Shown here piece by piece: positions 10,107-20,183 of a DNA stretch of 64,000 nucleotides. Position numbers and translations under genes: made by a program. Position 1 is the stretch's first letter; the number at the start of each line of letters is the position of its first letter. This DNA comes from Ehretia macrophylla (lineage: Eukaryota > Streptophyta > Magnoliopsida > Boraginales > Ehretiaceae): NCBI GenBank assembly GCA_037974665.1, contig CM075771.1, positions 41,586,425 to 41,650,424 of the forward strand, in the 5' to 3' direction. The notes beneath the pieces are model-generated. The model saw only the letters and a program-made list of their open reading frames with translations, did not search any database and was not told where the DNA came from.

Positions 10107-12281
10107 ATGTCGGAGCAAATTGCAATTAGTGCTGCTGAAAAAGTTGTAGAAAGTTTGATTACTCAAACTTGGCAAGAAATTCAATATGTGTTCAACTACA
10201 ACAGAAACATTAAGAAGTTAAGAGAGAAAGTAGATGACCTCGAAAATAAGAAAGGTGCAGTAAAACTATCAGTTGCTGAGGCTGAAAGAAATGCTGAAAT
10301 TATTGGACCTGACATGTTAGGATGGTTGGAAAAAGTTGATAATATCAAGAAAGAAGCAAATGAAGCATTAGAGCTTACAAAGAACGCCCACTGGGGGTAT
10401 CTCTTTTGTAAGTGTTCGAAACTACATTCTCGCTATAAACTGAGCAAGCAAGCTTTGGGAAAGACAGGTGAGGTTATTGAACTCCAAAATGAAAGTGAAT
10501 TTGGAAGGATTAGATATCCAGCATTACCTGAAAAGAGGCCATTTTCATCACCCCAAGAGTTTGATGGTTTTGAATCACGAATAGAGATCCAGAATGATGT
10601 CATGCAAGCTCTCAGAGATGATTCAATCCCTATCATTAGAATATGTGGCTTAGCTTGCATAGGGAGGACAACCATTGTGAAAGAAGTTGATGACAAAGTT
10701 AAAACTGTGTTATTTGATGAGGTTGTGATGGTAGTCGTGTCTCAAGGTCCAACTGTTGCAGACATCCAACAGAAACTTGCTGAAAATTTGGGGCTGCAAA
10801 TTGAGAAAAAGACTGATCATAATGCAAGAGCAAATCTCCTTTATACAAGACTAGAGAATGAAGAAAAAAGAGTTCTTGTAATATTGGATGATCTTTGGGA
10901 AGAACTTGATCTCCACAATATTGGAATTCCTATTAAGCGTAAAGGCCTTAAAGTTCTATTTACGTCAAGATTTAAAGAGATTTGGAGTTACATTGGTGCA
11001 AGAATTATAGAAGTTGTTGTTTTATCTGAAGATGAGTCATGGTATCTTTTCAAGCAAACGACAAAAATTTCTGAGGAAGATGATATAAAGGGCATCGCAA
11101 AAGAAGTGGAGGAGGAATGTGGACGGTTGCTGCTTGCAATCGTGATTGTTGGCAAGGCATTAATGAACAAAGAGGAGGATGTATGGAGGGATGCACTTCA
11201 TCAACTGAAAAAAGCCTCTGTGACTAGAATTCCAGGAATGCATGATTTTGTTTACTCGAGAATAAAGTTAAGCTACGAATATTTAAAAAATGATTCCAAG
11301 AAAATGCTTTTACTTTGTTCTCTGTTCCCTGAAGATTATGACATTCGATGTGAAGATCTCGTTAGATATGCCATGGGTTTGCAGTTATTCAAGAATGTTG
11401 AAACAATGGCACAAGTTAGAGATGTAGTATATTCAATAATAGATGAGCTGAAAAGTTGTTATCTATTGCTAAAAAGTGAGGAGGAAGAGTGTGTAAATTT
11501 ACATGATGTTGTACGAGATGTTTGCTTGTTCATTGCTTCTTCAGATGAGCATATGTATATGGTAAGACATGGTGGATTGAAGGAGTGGCCCCAAGAAGAC
11601 AGCTATGCACCTTATACTGCCATCTCACTGACTTTTGATGAAATAGATGACCTTCCCTCTGGCTTGGATTTTCCAAAACTCAAGCTTCTACAATTGAAGT
11701 TTAAAAAAGATAAGTTACATATACCGGAGGATTTTTTGAAAGGGATGAATGAACTCAAAGTTCTAGAGCTTCAATTGAAGGGTGAACTTCCATCATCACT
11801 CGAATCTTTAGTCAACCTTCGAACTTTATGCTTTGATAATTGCAGATTATATGGTGGCATATCGATCATCAGATGCCTAAGAAAGTTGGAAGTTCTCAGC
11901 TTTTACAACTCTCATCTTGATCATTTCCTGGATGAAGTCATAGAACTTATCAATCTAAAGTCTTTGGATTTGAGATTTGAAAAAGGTCCTCCACTTCCAT
12001 CTGGCGTGTTGCTTAGGTTGAAAAAGCTGAAAGAATTATACTTGGGTTCTTATTTTCAAGAATGGAAGAGAAATGGAGTGGAAGCATACTCTGGAGTCAT
12101 TGCAGAGATAAGTTCATTACAGAATCTGCAGAGTATCAAATTCTGTGCATATGATGATACTGGTTTGGAGCAAGTGCTAAAAAACTTACATCTTAAGAAG
12201 CTAATAAGATTCAAAATTACCCGAACCACTTATGAGGAAGACATCAAAGAATTCCAATTTAGAAAGGTCTTGACTCTCTAG
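10107..12281 (+). CDS. CC-NB-ARC-LRR (RPS2/At4g27190-like) resistance protein, N-terminal 724 codons; locus probably a pseudogene
   Basis: NLR proteins are intracellular immune receptors that bind ATP/ADP through the NB-ARC domain. Residues 1-140 form a coiled coil of the non-EDVID RPS2 class. NB-ARC spans about 155-480. Its motifs are P-loop GLACIGRTT at 181-189, RNBS-A (VVVSQGPTVADIQQKLAENLGL), kinase-2 LVILDDLW with Asp261-Asp262, RNBS-B (KVLFTSR), a GRLLLA block at 339-344, RNBS-D CSLFPEDY from 404, and LHDVVRD at 465-471 in the MHD position. About 230 residues of LRR follow. Odd points: the P-loop lysine is Arg187 (AGG, one base from AAG) and GLPLA has become GRLLLA. Both residues are near-invariant in active NLRs. 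The TAG stop at 12279 interrupts the LRR, which continues in frame beyond it. The ATG was chosen because it fits the family N-terminus (MSEQIAISAAEKVVE). The 2,175-bp frame staying open suggests recent decay or a truncated product. Confidence 0.85.
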   Translation: MSEQIAISAAEKVVESLITQTWQEIQYVFNYNRNIKKLREKVDDLENKKGAVKLSVAEAERNAEIIGPDMLGWLEKVDNIKKEANEALELTKNAHWGYLFCKCSKLHSRYKLSKQALGKTGEVIELQNESEFGRIRYPALPEKRPFSSPQEFDGFESRIEIQNDVMQALRDDSIPIIRICGLACIGRTTIVKEVDDKVKTVLFDEVVMVVVSQGPTVADIQQKLAENLGLQIEKKTDHNARANLLYTRLENEEKRVLVILDDLWEELDLHNIGIPIKRKGLKVLFTSRFKEIWSYIGARIIEVVVLSEDESWYLFKQTTKISEEDDIKGIAKEVEEECGRLLLAIVIVGKALMNKEEDVWRDALHQLKKASVTRIPGMHDFVYSRIKLSYEYLKNDSKKMLLLCSLFPEDYDIRCEDLVRYAMGLQLFKNVETMAQVRDVVYSIIDELKSCYLLLKSEEEECVNLHDVVRDVCLFIASSDEHMYMVRHGGLKEWPQEDSYAPYTAISLTFDEIDDLPSGLDFPKLKLLQLKFKKDKLHIPEDFLKGMNELKVLELQLKGELPSSLESLVNLRTLCFDNCRLYGGISIIRCLRKLEVLSFYNSHLDHFLDEVIELINLKSLDLRFEKGPPLPSGVLLRLKKLKELYLGSYFQEWKRNGVEAYSGVIAEISSLQNLQSIKFCAYDDTGLEQVLKNLHLKKLIRFKITRTTYEEDIKEFQFRKVLTL

Positions 12282-12910
12282 AGTGTCAATGTCGATTTGC
12301 TTTTAAAGCCTACAGTTCAGACATTATTAAAGAAAATTGAAGATCTTAATCTATCAGTGGAAGGGTTAACCAATATGGTCAATTAGCTGGATGTAAAAGG
12401 ATTTGTCAATTTAAAGAAGTAAAACATGCAAGATTGTGATCTTAAGTATCTTGTTGATACTATTGATTTTCGTACAAGTGGTGGTACGTTTATTAACTTG
12501 GAAAAGTTGGATATAAGAAATGCAAACAACTTAGAAGAGTTATGCCATGGAAATCTTCCACTTGGGTCCTTTGCTAGATTAAGAGAGGTGCGACTATGTA
12601 ATTTGCCTGAATTAAGGCATTTGTGGGGTGCAATCCAACATCCATGCCTTGCCAACCTTAGGATTCTTTCAAAGATTGTGGTTTAATAAGAAGTCTATTT
12701 CTGCAATCTTCCTTGGAGTGCCTTCATCAACTTCAAGAGATAAGCATATTTCGGTGCCCAATGCTGGAGACACTTGTTTCGAACGACGAAGGAGATGAGG
12801 AAAATACAAGAGATATTGAGTTCCCACAACTAGAAATCCTAGATCTCAATAAGTTAGAAAGTTTTACGAGTTTTAGTCCTAAGACGGGTTACGAAACTCT
12901 ATTCGGAAAG
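12282..12910 (+). pseudogene. NLR continuation: LRR segment with stops and a frameshift
   Basis: Reading on in the same frame past the 12279 stop still gives LRR-like protein (a KPTVQTLLKK..LNLSVEGL segment), interrupted by TAG at 12384 and TAA at 12420. From 12426 the frame gives YLVDTIDF, FINLEKLDI, ELCHGNLPLGSFARLREV and LPELRHLWGAI, typical of the C-terminal LRRs of this NLR class. Near 12670 the frame shifts by one base (the old frame hits TAA at 12684), and LRR sequence resumes as ECLHQLQEISIFRCPMLETL. The segment ends at GGAAAG before GTAAAT at 12911, a plausible phase-0 splice donor. One frameshift and three in-frame stops support pseudogene status. Confidence 0.85.
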
Positions 12911-13253
12911 GTAAATTCATTATCTTTTTGTCTTTATTACTCTTGTCCGTTTGATTTATTTAGGCTTATGGATTATTCTTTTCTTTTTTTGTCTATTGTT
13001 CTTACTGATACCATTCCTTCCATAACATCATTTACAGGTTTTTTTTTCTTCTTATTCATCCCTCTTTGGTGTGGGATAAATGATGGGTTCCCTTCAATAA
13101 TTTAAAGGTTTTCCCACATCATCTTTTTATTTCCTCCAATTCAAAGTTTCTACAAGATTTTCCTTTATGGAAATTCCATATGTATATATATGATGCTGAT
13201 GATTTATCTAATACCCCCGCTGACAAATTGAGAGACGTTTATGATTCTGACAG
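12911..13253 (+). other. Probable NLR intron 1
   Basis: Begins GTAAAT after GGAAAG and ends TTCTGACAG before GTCATGTTGCCC. It is AT/T-rich, 343 bp, phase 0. Flanking LRR reading frames join across it without a break. Confidence 0.7.
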
Positions 13254-13967
13254 GTCATGTTGCCCAACTTGAAGATGTTGAAAATTAACCGTGTGGATGG
13301 GATAAGGTGTATAGTGGATGATCAAGTGCCAATCGGGTCCCTTTCCAAGCTACAAACCATGGACGTGTATTCTTGTGATGGTCTTCGATATGTCGCTATA
13401 TCTGAGTCCATTAAACGGCTGCAAAGTTTAAAAAGCCTTGTGGTGTACTCAGCTGAATCACTAGAAGTAGTATTTGATTTTACTGGTCTAAATCTTAAAG
13501 GAGCAAATATAGAAAATCTACTTGGTTGGCTAAAATCATTGGAGCTTAGACATCTACCCAACTTAAAGCACGTATGTAGGATATTTCCAGAAGGAATTCA
13601 TGCATTCAAAAACTTGAGATCACTCGAAGTTAAGCGATGTGGAAATTTAAGATATTTACTCTCACCATCTATGGCCAAAATGCTTGTGGGTCTTGAAACT
13701 CTAAATCTTAGTGAGTGTGAAGAGATGGAAGCAATCATAGGAAGGGACGAAAGACCAATTTTGGAAATTGAATCTGAGGAAGACATAGATTGAGAAAAGA
13801 GCACAAACAAAATTGTGTTCCTGAAATTAAGATCCATAGATATTGGAAATCTAGAAAAAATTTGAATGTTCTGTTATGAAAACATTGATCTCGAGCTTCC
13901 TTCGTAGGCTATATTGGAAATTAATGTGTGTTCAAGATTTGATATGTATCCTTACTTCTCTACAAAG
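13254..13967 (+). pseudogene. NLR LRR exon, tandem unit 1 (broken)
   Basis: It starts VMLPNLKMLKINRVDGIRCI and carries the C-terminal LRR pattern of RPS2-like proteins (LPNLKHV, FKNLRSLEVKRCGNLRYLL, MLVGLETLNLSECEEMEAII). An open frame runs to TGA at 13791. Homology to units 2 and 3 continues afterwards (KLRSIDIGNLEKI, ENIDLELPS), with two further stops. It ends TACAAAG before GTGTGA at 13968, matching the donor in the other units. This is the most diverged of the three units. Confidence 0.85.
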
Positions 13968-14290
13968 GTGTGATTTACATTAATTTCTCTTTTTCATTTT
14001 GCTTTGGGAGTAATTTATTTTTATCTTTTTCAATAATTTAAAAGATTTGAGTGGCAATAATTTATTTTATCCTTCGATAATTTAAAAGATTTGAACAGCA
14101 ATAGTTTATTTTATAGTTTCTTAATTCAAAAGATCTTAGTGGCAGTAATGTATTAAGTTTCTACAAGATTTTAATCCATGAAAATTCTAGCTCTTCGGGA
14201 GAATCTTCAACCAAAACACTTCATGGTAGATTTGATTGGCGATACAATTGTTTAAATCTGATAAATATTTTTTCTATGATAAATTGACAG
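13968..14290 (+). other. Probable NLR intron 2
   Basis: GTGTGATTTAC..AAATTGACAG, 323 bp. It is clearly homologous to intron 3 (15023-15300): shared ATGAAAATTCTAGCTCTTCG and ACCAAAACACTTCATGG blocks. The duplication unit therefore included exon and intron together. Confidence 0.75.
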
Positions 14291-15022
14291 GCGTTTACGT
14301 TGGTCAACTTGGAGATGTTGGATATTAAAAGTTAGGATGAAATAAGTTGTATACTGGATGACCAAATGCGTATTGGGTCCTTCTCCAAGCTACTAACCAT
14401 AAAAGTGAAGTCTTGTCATTGTCTTCAGCATGTTGCAGCATCTAACTCCATTAAATTATTACAGAGTCTCGAAATACTTAGAGTTTGGAAGTGCAAATAA
14501 ATAGAAGCAGTGTTTGATTTCAGAGGCATAAATGTTGAAGAAGCATATATGGAAAGTCTACTTGGTCAGGTAGAATCACTGTGGCTTAAAAATCTCCCTA
14601 ACTTAAAGCACATATGGAAGATGTCTCCCAAAGAAATTCATGCGTTCAAAAATTTGAGATCACTCGAAGTCAGTGAATGTGAAAATTTAAGATATTTACT
14701 CTCACCATCTATGGCCAAAATGCTTGTGGGTCTTGAAACTCTATTAATCGGAGACTGTGGTAAAATGGAAGCAGTGATTGGAAGGGATGAAAGCGTCGTA
14801 ATTTTGGAAATTGAATATGAGGAAGACAGTGTGAAGAAGAAAGATGGAGAAGAAACCACACACAAAATTCAGTTTCCGAAATTAAGACACTTAGCAATTT
14901 ACGAACTTGTAAATTTCTAAATACTCTGTTCTGAAAATGTTGATCTCGAGCTTCCTTCGTTGACTTCACTGAAAATTGATTACTGTCCCAACTTTGATCT
15001 CTATCATTACTTCTCTAAAAAG
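14291..15022 (+). pseudogene. NLR LRR exon, tandem unit 2 (broken)
   Basis: Starts AFTLVNLEMLDI and has ISCILDDQM, GINVEEAYMESLL, NLPNLKHIWKMSPKEI, FKNLRSLEVSECENLRYLL and MLVGLETL. In-frame stops at TAG 14333, TAA 14498 and TAA 14918 break it, leaving only a central open stretch. It is very similar to unit 3 over its whole length, much more so than to unit 1. Confidence 0.87.
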
Positions 15023-15300
15023 GTGTGATTTACGTCACTTTCTTATTTTCATTTTGCTTTTGGGGTAATTTATTTTTTTTTTTTCAATAATTTAAAAGAT
15101 TTGAATGACAATAATTTATTTTATTATTTCTTAATTCCAAAGATCTTAGTGGCAGTAATGTATTAAGTTTTTACAAGATTTTTAATCCATGAAAATTCTA
15201 GCTCTTCGGGAGAATCTTCAACCAAAACACTTCATGGTAGATTTGATTGGAAATACAATTGCTTAAATTTGATAAGTATTTTTTTATGATAAATTGATAG
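15023..15300 (+). other. Probable NLR intron 3
   Basis: Starts GTGTGATTTACG and ends AAATTGATAG before GCGTTTACG. 278 bp, homologous to intron 2 and slightly shortened. Confidence 0.75.
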
Positions 15301-16164
15301 GCGTTTACGTTGGTCAACTTGGTGGACTTTCATATTGCAGGTCGGAATGGAATAAGCTGTATACTGGATGACCAAATGCCTATTGGGTCCTTCTTCAAGC
15401 TACAAACCATACATGTGGAGTCCTGTCATGATCTTCAGCATGTCACAACATCTAACTCCATTAAATTATTACAGAGTCTTGACGGACTTCAAGTTTGGGA
15501 GTGCAAATCAATAGAAGCAGTCTTTGATTTCAGAGGCATAAATGTTGAAGAAGCATATATGGAGAGTCTACTTGATCGGCTACAATCACTGGAGCTGTGG
15601 AAGTTACCTAACTTAAAGCACATATGGAGGATGTCTCCCAAAGAAATTCATGCCTTCAAAAATTTGAGATCACTCCAAGTCAGTGAATGTAGAAATTTAA
15701 GATATTTACTTTCACCATCTATGGCCAAAATGCTTGTGGGTCTTGAAACTCTAGACCTTTATGGTTGTGATGAGATGGAAGCCGTGATTGGAAGGGATGA
15801 AAGCGTCGTAATTTTGGAAATTGAATATGTGGAAGACAGTGTGAAGAAGAAAGATGGAGAAGAAACCACACACAAAATTCAGTTTCCGAAATTAAGAAGC
15901 TTGAAAGTCCGATACCTTCAAAATTTCCGAATGCTCTATTCCGAAAACGTTGATCTCGAGGTTCCTTCATTGGCTGAATTGATACTTGTGAACTGCCCCA
16001 AGATGACCAAATTTTGTGTCGGACAACTAAGTGCAACAAGGCTTCACAATGTGCAAGTTACATTATATGCTTCTGATGATCGTAAATATGTGGAAAAGAA
16101 TATTGCGCTAGCTGATTTCAATTCCTGCTTGAAGGTATACTTATTTTCTAAATTGTTCGAATGA
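15301..16164 (+). pseudogene. NLR LRR exon, tandem unit 3 (open)
   Basis: This unit is open from the acceptor at 15301 (AFTLVNLVDFHIAG) to TGA at 16162. It has the same landmarks as unit 2: ISCILDDQM, GINVEEAYMESLL, KLPNLKHIWRMSPKEI, CRNLRYLLSPSMAKMLVGLE, and EMEAVIGRDESVVILEIEY. The final LRR (VPSLAELILVNCPKMTKF) is followed by a non-LRR tail. A GAAGGTATAC donor at 16135 may end the exon earlier, with a further exon downstream. I class it with the pseudogene because it can only be translated through the broken exons 5' of it. Confidence 0.82.
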
Positions 16165-16447
16165 GGAATCAGTATCTATGAATTTCCTAAATTTTGGATC
16201 TTTTAAGGACTATGACTCAGAGATTCGGTGTCTCAAGTGTTTGGCTTTTGGAGAAGAGAGATGCACTCATTTTGGCTAATAATTCTACTGCAGCAGCATA
16301 AGTCTCTCTCTATCTCTCGTTCTCACACTCACACGAACAAACACATGCAATCGAAGAGATACAACCTTTTGTTTGTGCACGTAGAGTGTTTGAGGAATTG
16401 CTTCCTCCAACAATAATGCTTCATGCTTTTGCTTTCAAAGTTAGTGC
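16165..16447 (+). other. NLR 3' flank
   Basis: Possible last-intron or 3' UTR sequence. A TTCTACTGCAG acceptor-like site lies near 16286-16296. A CT-rich stretch with TCTCTC and CACACTCACAC simple repeats follows (about 16300-16345). No polyadenylation site can be fixed. Confidence 0.4.
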
Positions 16448-16456
16448 TATTTTTTT

Positions 16457-16834
16457 GGGTAAAGGTCTAGTTTAGTCTATTATGTTTGGTGTAAATGACA
16501 CTTTCATCCATTATCTTTCAAAATGAACCTTTCAGTCCATTATCTTTGGTGTAAATGACACTTTCATCAATTATCTTTCGAAATGAGCCTTTTAGTCCAA
16601 TATATTTAACATCAATGACGCCATTAGTCTAATATGTTTTCTCCAATATGTTTTGAAGTTGGACTAACGACGTTACTTATGTGAAACATATTGAACTAAA
16701 AGGTTCATTTCGAAAGATAATGGATGAAAGTGTCATTTACACCAAAGATAATGGACTAAAAGGTTCATTTTGAAAGATAATGGATGAAAGTGTCATTTAC
16801 ACCAAACATAATGGACTAAACTAGACTTTTACCC
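16457..16834. mobile_element. Long-TIR Mutator-like MITE (foldback) with 9-bp TSD
   Basis: The 378-bp element is almost one long inverted repeat. GGGTAAAGGTCTAGTTTAGT at the left is mirrored by ACTAAACTAGACTTTTACCC at the right, and pairing continues for about 180 bp through TGGTGTAAATGACACTTTCA / TGAAAGTGTCATTTACACCA. Each arm holds two copies of an ~58-bp sub-repeat containing that block. It is flanked by TATTTTTTT at 16448-16456 and 16835-16843, a 9-bp duplication typical of Mutator-like elements, though T-rich and therefore weaker evidence. There is no coding capacity. A transcript would fold into a long hairpin. Confidence 0.88.
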
Positions 16835-16843
16835 TATTTTTTT

Positions 16844-17515
16844 TAACATCTTTTTGTCCATTTTCTGTGGTCTTTAAGTATATGAGATTATTCTACTTTG
16901 TGTAACAACAAGCTTAAACTATCAAGATTAAGTGGTGATATTGATTTCATACAGCACTTCTGCTCATTTTATGTGCACCTTATTTGCAGGCTCGTGTATT
17001 AATAAATGGTATTATTTTCAAATGCAGACTTAGTGATTTGTGCAGTCTCATTTTCAATTATATATGTCATATTTGATTTTATTTTACAAGAGTTTCAAGT
17101 TGATTAGTTGTTTTACATGTACCAAGTGATTTTATAGTCAATGAAAAAGCATGAAGAAACAAGTTGGGGGGATCTGAAGCCGCAATTTGATCGATCCATC
17201 GGAAGGTTTGTCGTCTTAACAAGTACTTATCTTTATGTTACATAGTCATGGTTTGAATGATTCACATTTCCTCCGTTGTCGACCACATCGTTTTGGTATT
17301 GTATGATGTTCAGAAGACTGAAGTATACCCTCTCCCTCGGTATGAAAGTATTCAGGCGTTGGATTATGTTTGAAATTGAATACTACTAATTTTTATTTTA
17401 TTTTATTTTCTTATTGCAATAAAACAAAATTATATTTTACCCTTCACATTTTTTAATGTCTCGTCTTAAAATATGCAGAAAGCAAAATAATAATAGTAAA
17501 CTTAAAAGAAAAAAA
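16844..17515. other. Intergenic, nothing firm
   Basis: AT-rich. A short open stretch near 17150-17210 (reading SWGDLKPQFDRSIGRF) could be an exon remnant, but I recognise no family and cannot support a gene. Confidence 0.35.
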
Positions 17516-17590
17516 CTGATCACTTGGTCTAACAGTATGATTTTCGCTTTAGATGTGAGAGATCTCGAGATCGAATCTAGGGAGTAATAT
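17516..17590 (+). pseudogene. tRNA-Pro-derived relic, probably SINE head
   Basis: The stretch TTGGTCTAACAGTATGATTT, then TCGCTTTAGATGTGAGAG, then ATCTCGAGATCGAATCTAGG follows plant tRNA-Pro(UGG) closely in order. The anticodon arm reads CTTTAGATG instead of CTTTGGGTG, so the anticodon is destroyed. Box A (TGGTCTAACAG) and box B (GAGATCGAATC) are still visible but mutated, and the acceptor stem does not pair. An A-rich tract (17630-17650) follows about 40 bases downstream, as in tRNA-derived SINEs. No target duplication was found. Confidence 0.65.
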
Positions 17591-17822
17591 TCTAAGGGAT
17601 GTAAAATGACACAAACTCCCTTCAATTAAATAGAAAAAAAGAAAAGAAAATGAATAAAGAATTAAAAATGGAATAAGGTTATGGCTATTATCTTGTATGG
17701 AGGGCTATTCGGGTGAGAATGGTTCGTGAACCTACGAAGAAAAAGTTACGCCCATCTACATTTGACCACTCTTAAATACTATGGTACCTGCAATCAAAGG
17801 ATAAAGAGAAATTCCACATGGC

Positions 17823-18533
17823 TTTTACAGAGCATTTGGAAACCTTTGTAGTGTGAAATTTATTTAGTTTATAAATAAATTTTGTGAGGATTTGTATTTA
17901 AGAATAAATTTTCTTAGTTAGATCTTGAAAACAGTATTAAAACAATTCTAAGATTTCTAAATATATTTATTATAGGTATTCTTTTTTTGTCCCTATATTT
18001 TGAAGCTTTGTTTTTGAAACTTTGACAGGAAAATATATTTCATCAATATCACTAATTAGTTTTAAAATTAAATTTAATTAATTAATATTGATGAATAAAT
18101 AATTTGTATTTTTAGATGCCTAATTAAGTATGTTAAGATTATTTGAAATTAAGGATGAATGAATAAATAACTTATAATTTAGAATTTTAATTTGAAGATA
18201 AAAAAAAGTCTAGATTAAGAAATATAAAAAATAAATTTATCGTGAAGAAGCTTGCAAGAAGAATAAGAAAAAATAATTATATAGGAAATGAGAGCACAAG
18301 ATTTAGAGGCCGGTTTAGTCTTTAAAAGATAATTGACTAATTTTGTGGCTTGAAATTGTAAACTCCACCTCTTGAACAAGGATTTGAGTAAGCTTGAGTA
18401 AATTCAAGATTTGCAAATCTTAGATTTCTAATTTTTTAAAGAGGTACTTCGAAATCCAAAAAAAAAAAAAAAGATTTGCAAACGAATTTCACAAAATTTT
18501 ATGGAATTCATTTGTTCCAAATACTGTAAAACA
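17823..18533. mobile_element. Candidate MITE with short TIRs
   Basis: CTTTTACAGAGCATTTGGAAA at the left resembles the inverse of the right end, GTTCCAAATACTGTAAAAC. Between them lies ~700 bp of AT-rich non-coding DNA, with a repeated GATTTGCAAA block near 18405 and 18470. The ends resemble hAT-like ACAG..TTTGGAA termini, but no target duplication is visible, so this is only a candidate. It abuts the satellite array. Confidence 0.3.
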
Positions 18534-20183
18534 ATTCTTCTTTCTTTTATTTCTTTTGGTTCCATCTTTCTCCAAAATAAATGCCCAAAATTGAACATTT
18601 TCATCTGTTTTGGGATACTTTTCTTCTTTTGCGCAGTTTTTTCGTCCCGGATCGTACATCGTGAGTCGCGAAAAGGACGACAACCTAATCCATCACATTT
18701 TTATTACCGAATCCCACGGCACCTTGGGCAAGACAACTTCACTTCACGTAGAGGATGGGCATGCAAACAGAGGGCGTGGGGCCTGTAACCAGGTATCCGT
18801 CGGTCCGGTGCCCAAAACTTTTGATCCGTAAGGAGTTAGGCGGCGCACATCTAACCTTTGTAAAGCACACCGAGATCTCTATGACGGGGGCAGCAAGCCT
18901 GCTTTGCAGCCCCAGTTTTCCCAGCCCAAAATCGAACGTTTTCATAACTTTTGGTACATTTTTCTTCTTTTGCGCTGTTTTTCGGTCCCGAATCGTACGT
19001 CGTGAGTCGCGAAAAGGTCGACAAGCTAATCCATCACATTTCTATTACCGAATCACATAGCACCTTGGGCAAGACAACTTCACTTCACGTAGAGGCTAGG
19101 CCTGCAAACAGAGGCCGTGGGGCTTGTGAACAGGTATCCGTCGCTCCGGTGCCCATAAAATTGATCCGTAATGAGTTACGCGCCGCACAGCATATCGTTG
19201 GAAAGCTCTCCAAGAGCTCTACGATAGGGGTAGCGATCCTACTTGGCTGCGCCTGTTTTCGGAGCCCAAAATCTAACATTTTCATTAGTTTTGGAACACT
19301 TTTCTTCATTTGCGCTATTTTTTCGTCCCGTATCGTACGTCGTGAGCAGCAAAAAGGACGACAACTTAATCCATCACATTTTCATTACCGAATCGCACGG
19401 CACATTGGGCAAGACAACTTCACTTCACGTGGAGGCTGGGCCCTCAAACCAAGGTCGTGGGGCTTGTGACCAGGTATCCGTCGCTCCGGTGCCTATAACT
19501 TTTGATCCATAAGGAGTTACGCGGTGCACATCATACCGTTGGAAAGCTCTCCGAGAGCTCTACGACGAGGACATCAAGCTTGCTCGGCTACGCCTATTTT
19601 CGAAGCCCAAAATTGAATGTTTTCATAAGTTTCTCTACACTTTTCTTCTTTTGCGCTATTTTTTCATCCCGGATCGTACGTCGTGAGCCGCAAAAAGGAC
19701 GACAACCTAATCTATAACATTTTTATTATCGAATCCCATGGCACCTAGGGCAAGACAACTTCACTTCACGTAGAGGCTGGGCCAGCAAACAGAGGGCGTA
19801 GGGCTTGTGACTAGGTATCCGTCGCTCCGGTGCCCATAACTTTTGATCCGTAAGGAGTTACGCGGCGCACATCATACCGTTGGAAAGCTCTCCGAGAGCT
19901 CTACGATAGGGGCATCAAGCTTGCTCGGCTGCGCCTATTTTTGGAGCCCAAAATCGAACATTTTCATCACTTTCGCGACACTTATCTTCTTTTGCGCAGT
20001 TTTTTCATCCCGGATCGTACGTCGTGTGCCGCAAAAAGGACGACAACCTAATCCATTACATTTCTATTACCGAATCCCTTGGCTCCTTGGGCAAGACAAC
20101 TTGACTTCACTTAGAGGCTGGGCCCTCAAACCGAGGGTGTGAGGCTTGTAACCAGGTATCCGTCGCTCTGGTGCCTATAACTT

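Noticed and set aside
12713-13105. Reading the LRR frame on through 12911-13105 as coding
   Set aside because: After GGAAAG the translation turns into T-rich hydrophobic nonsense, while a GT donor at 12911 and an AG acceptor at 13253 join two good LRR segments in phase.
13598-16039. Minus-strand frames repeated three times over the LRR exons
   Set aside because: Antisense shadows of the tandem LRR exons. They recur only because the exons are duplicated.
17437-17625. 62-codon minus-strand frame
   Set aside because: It is antisense to the tRNA-Pro-like relic and ends in low-complexity sequence.
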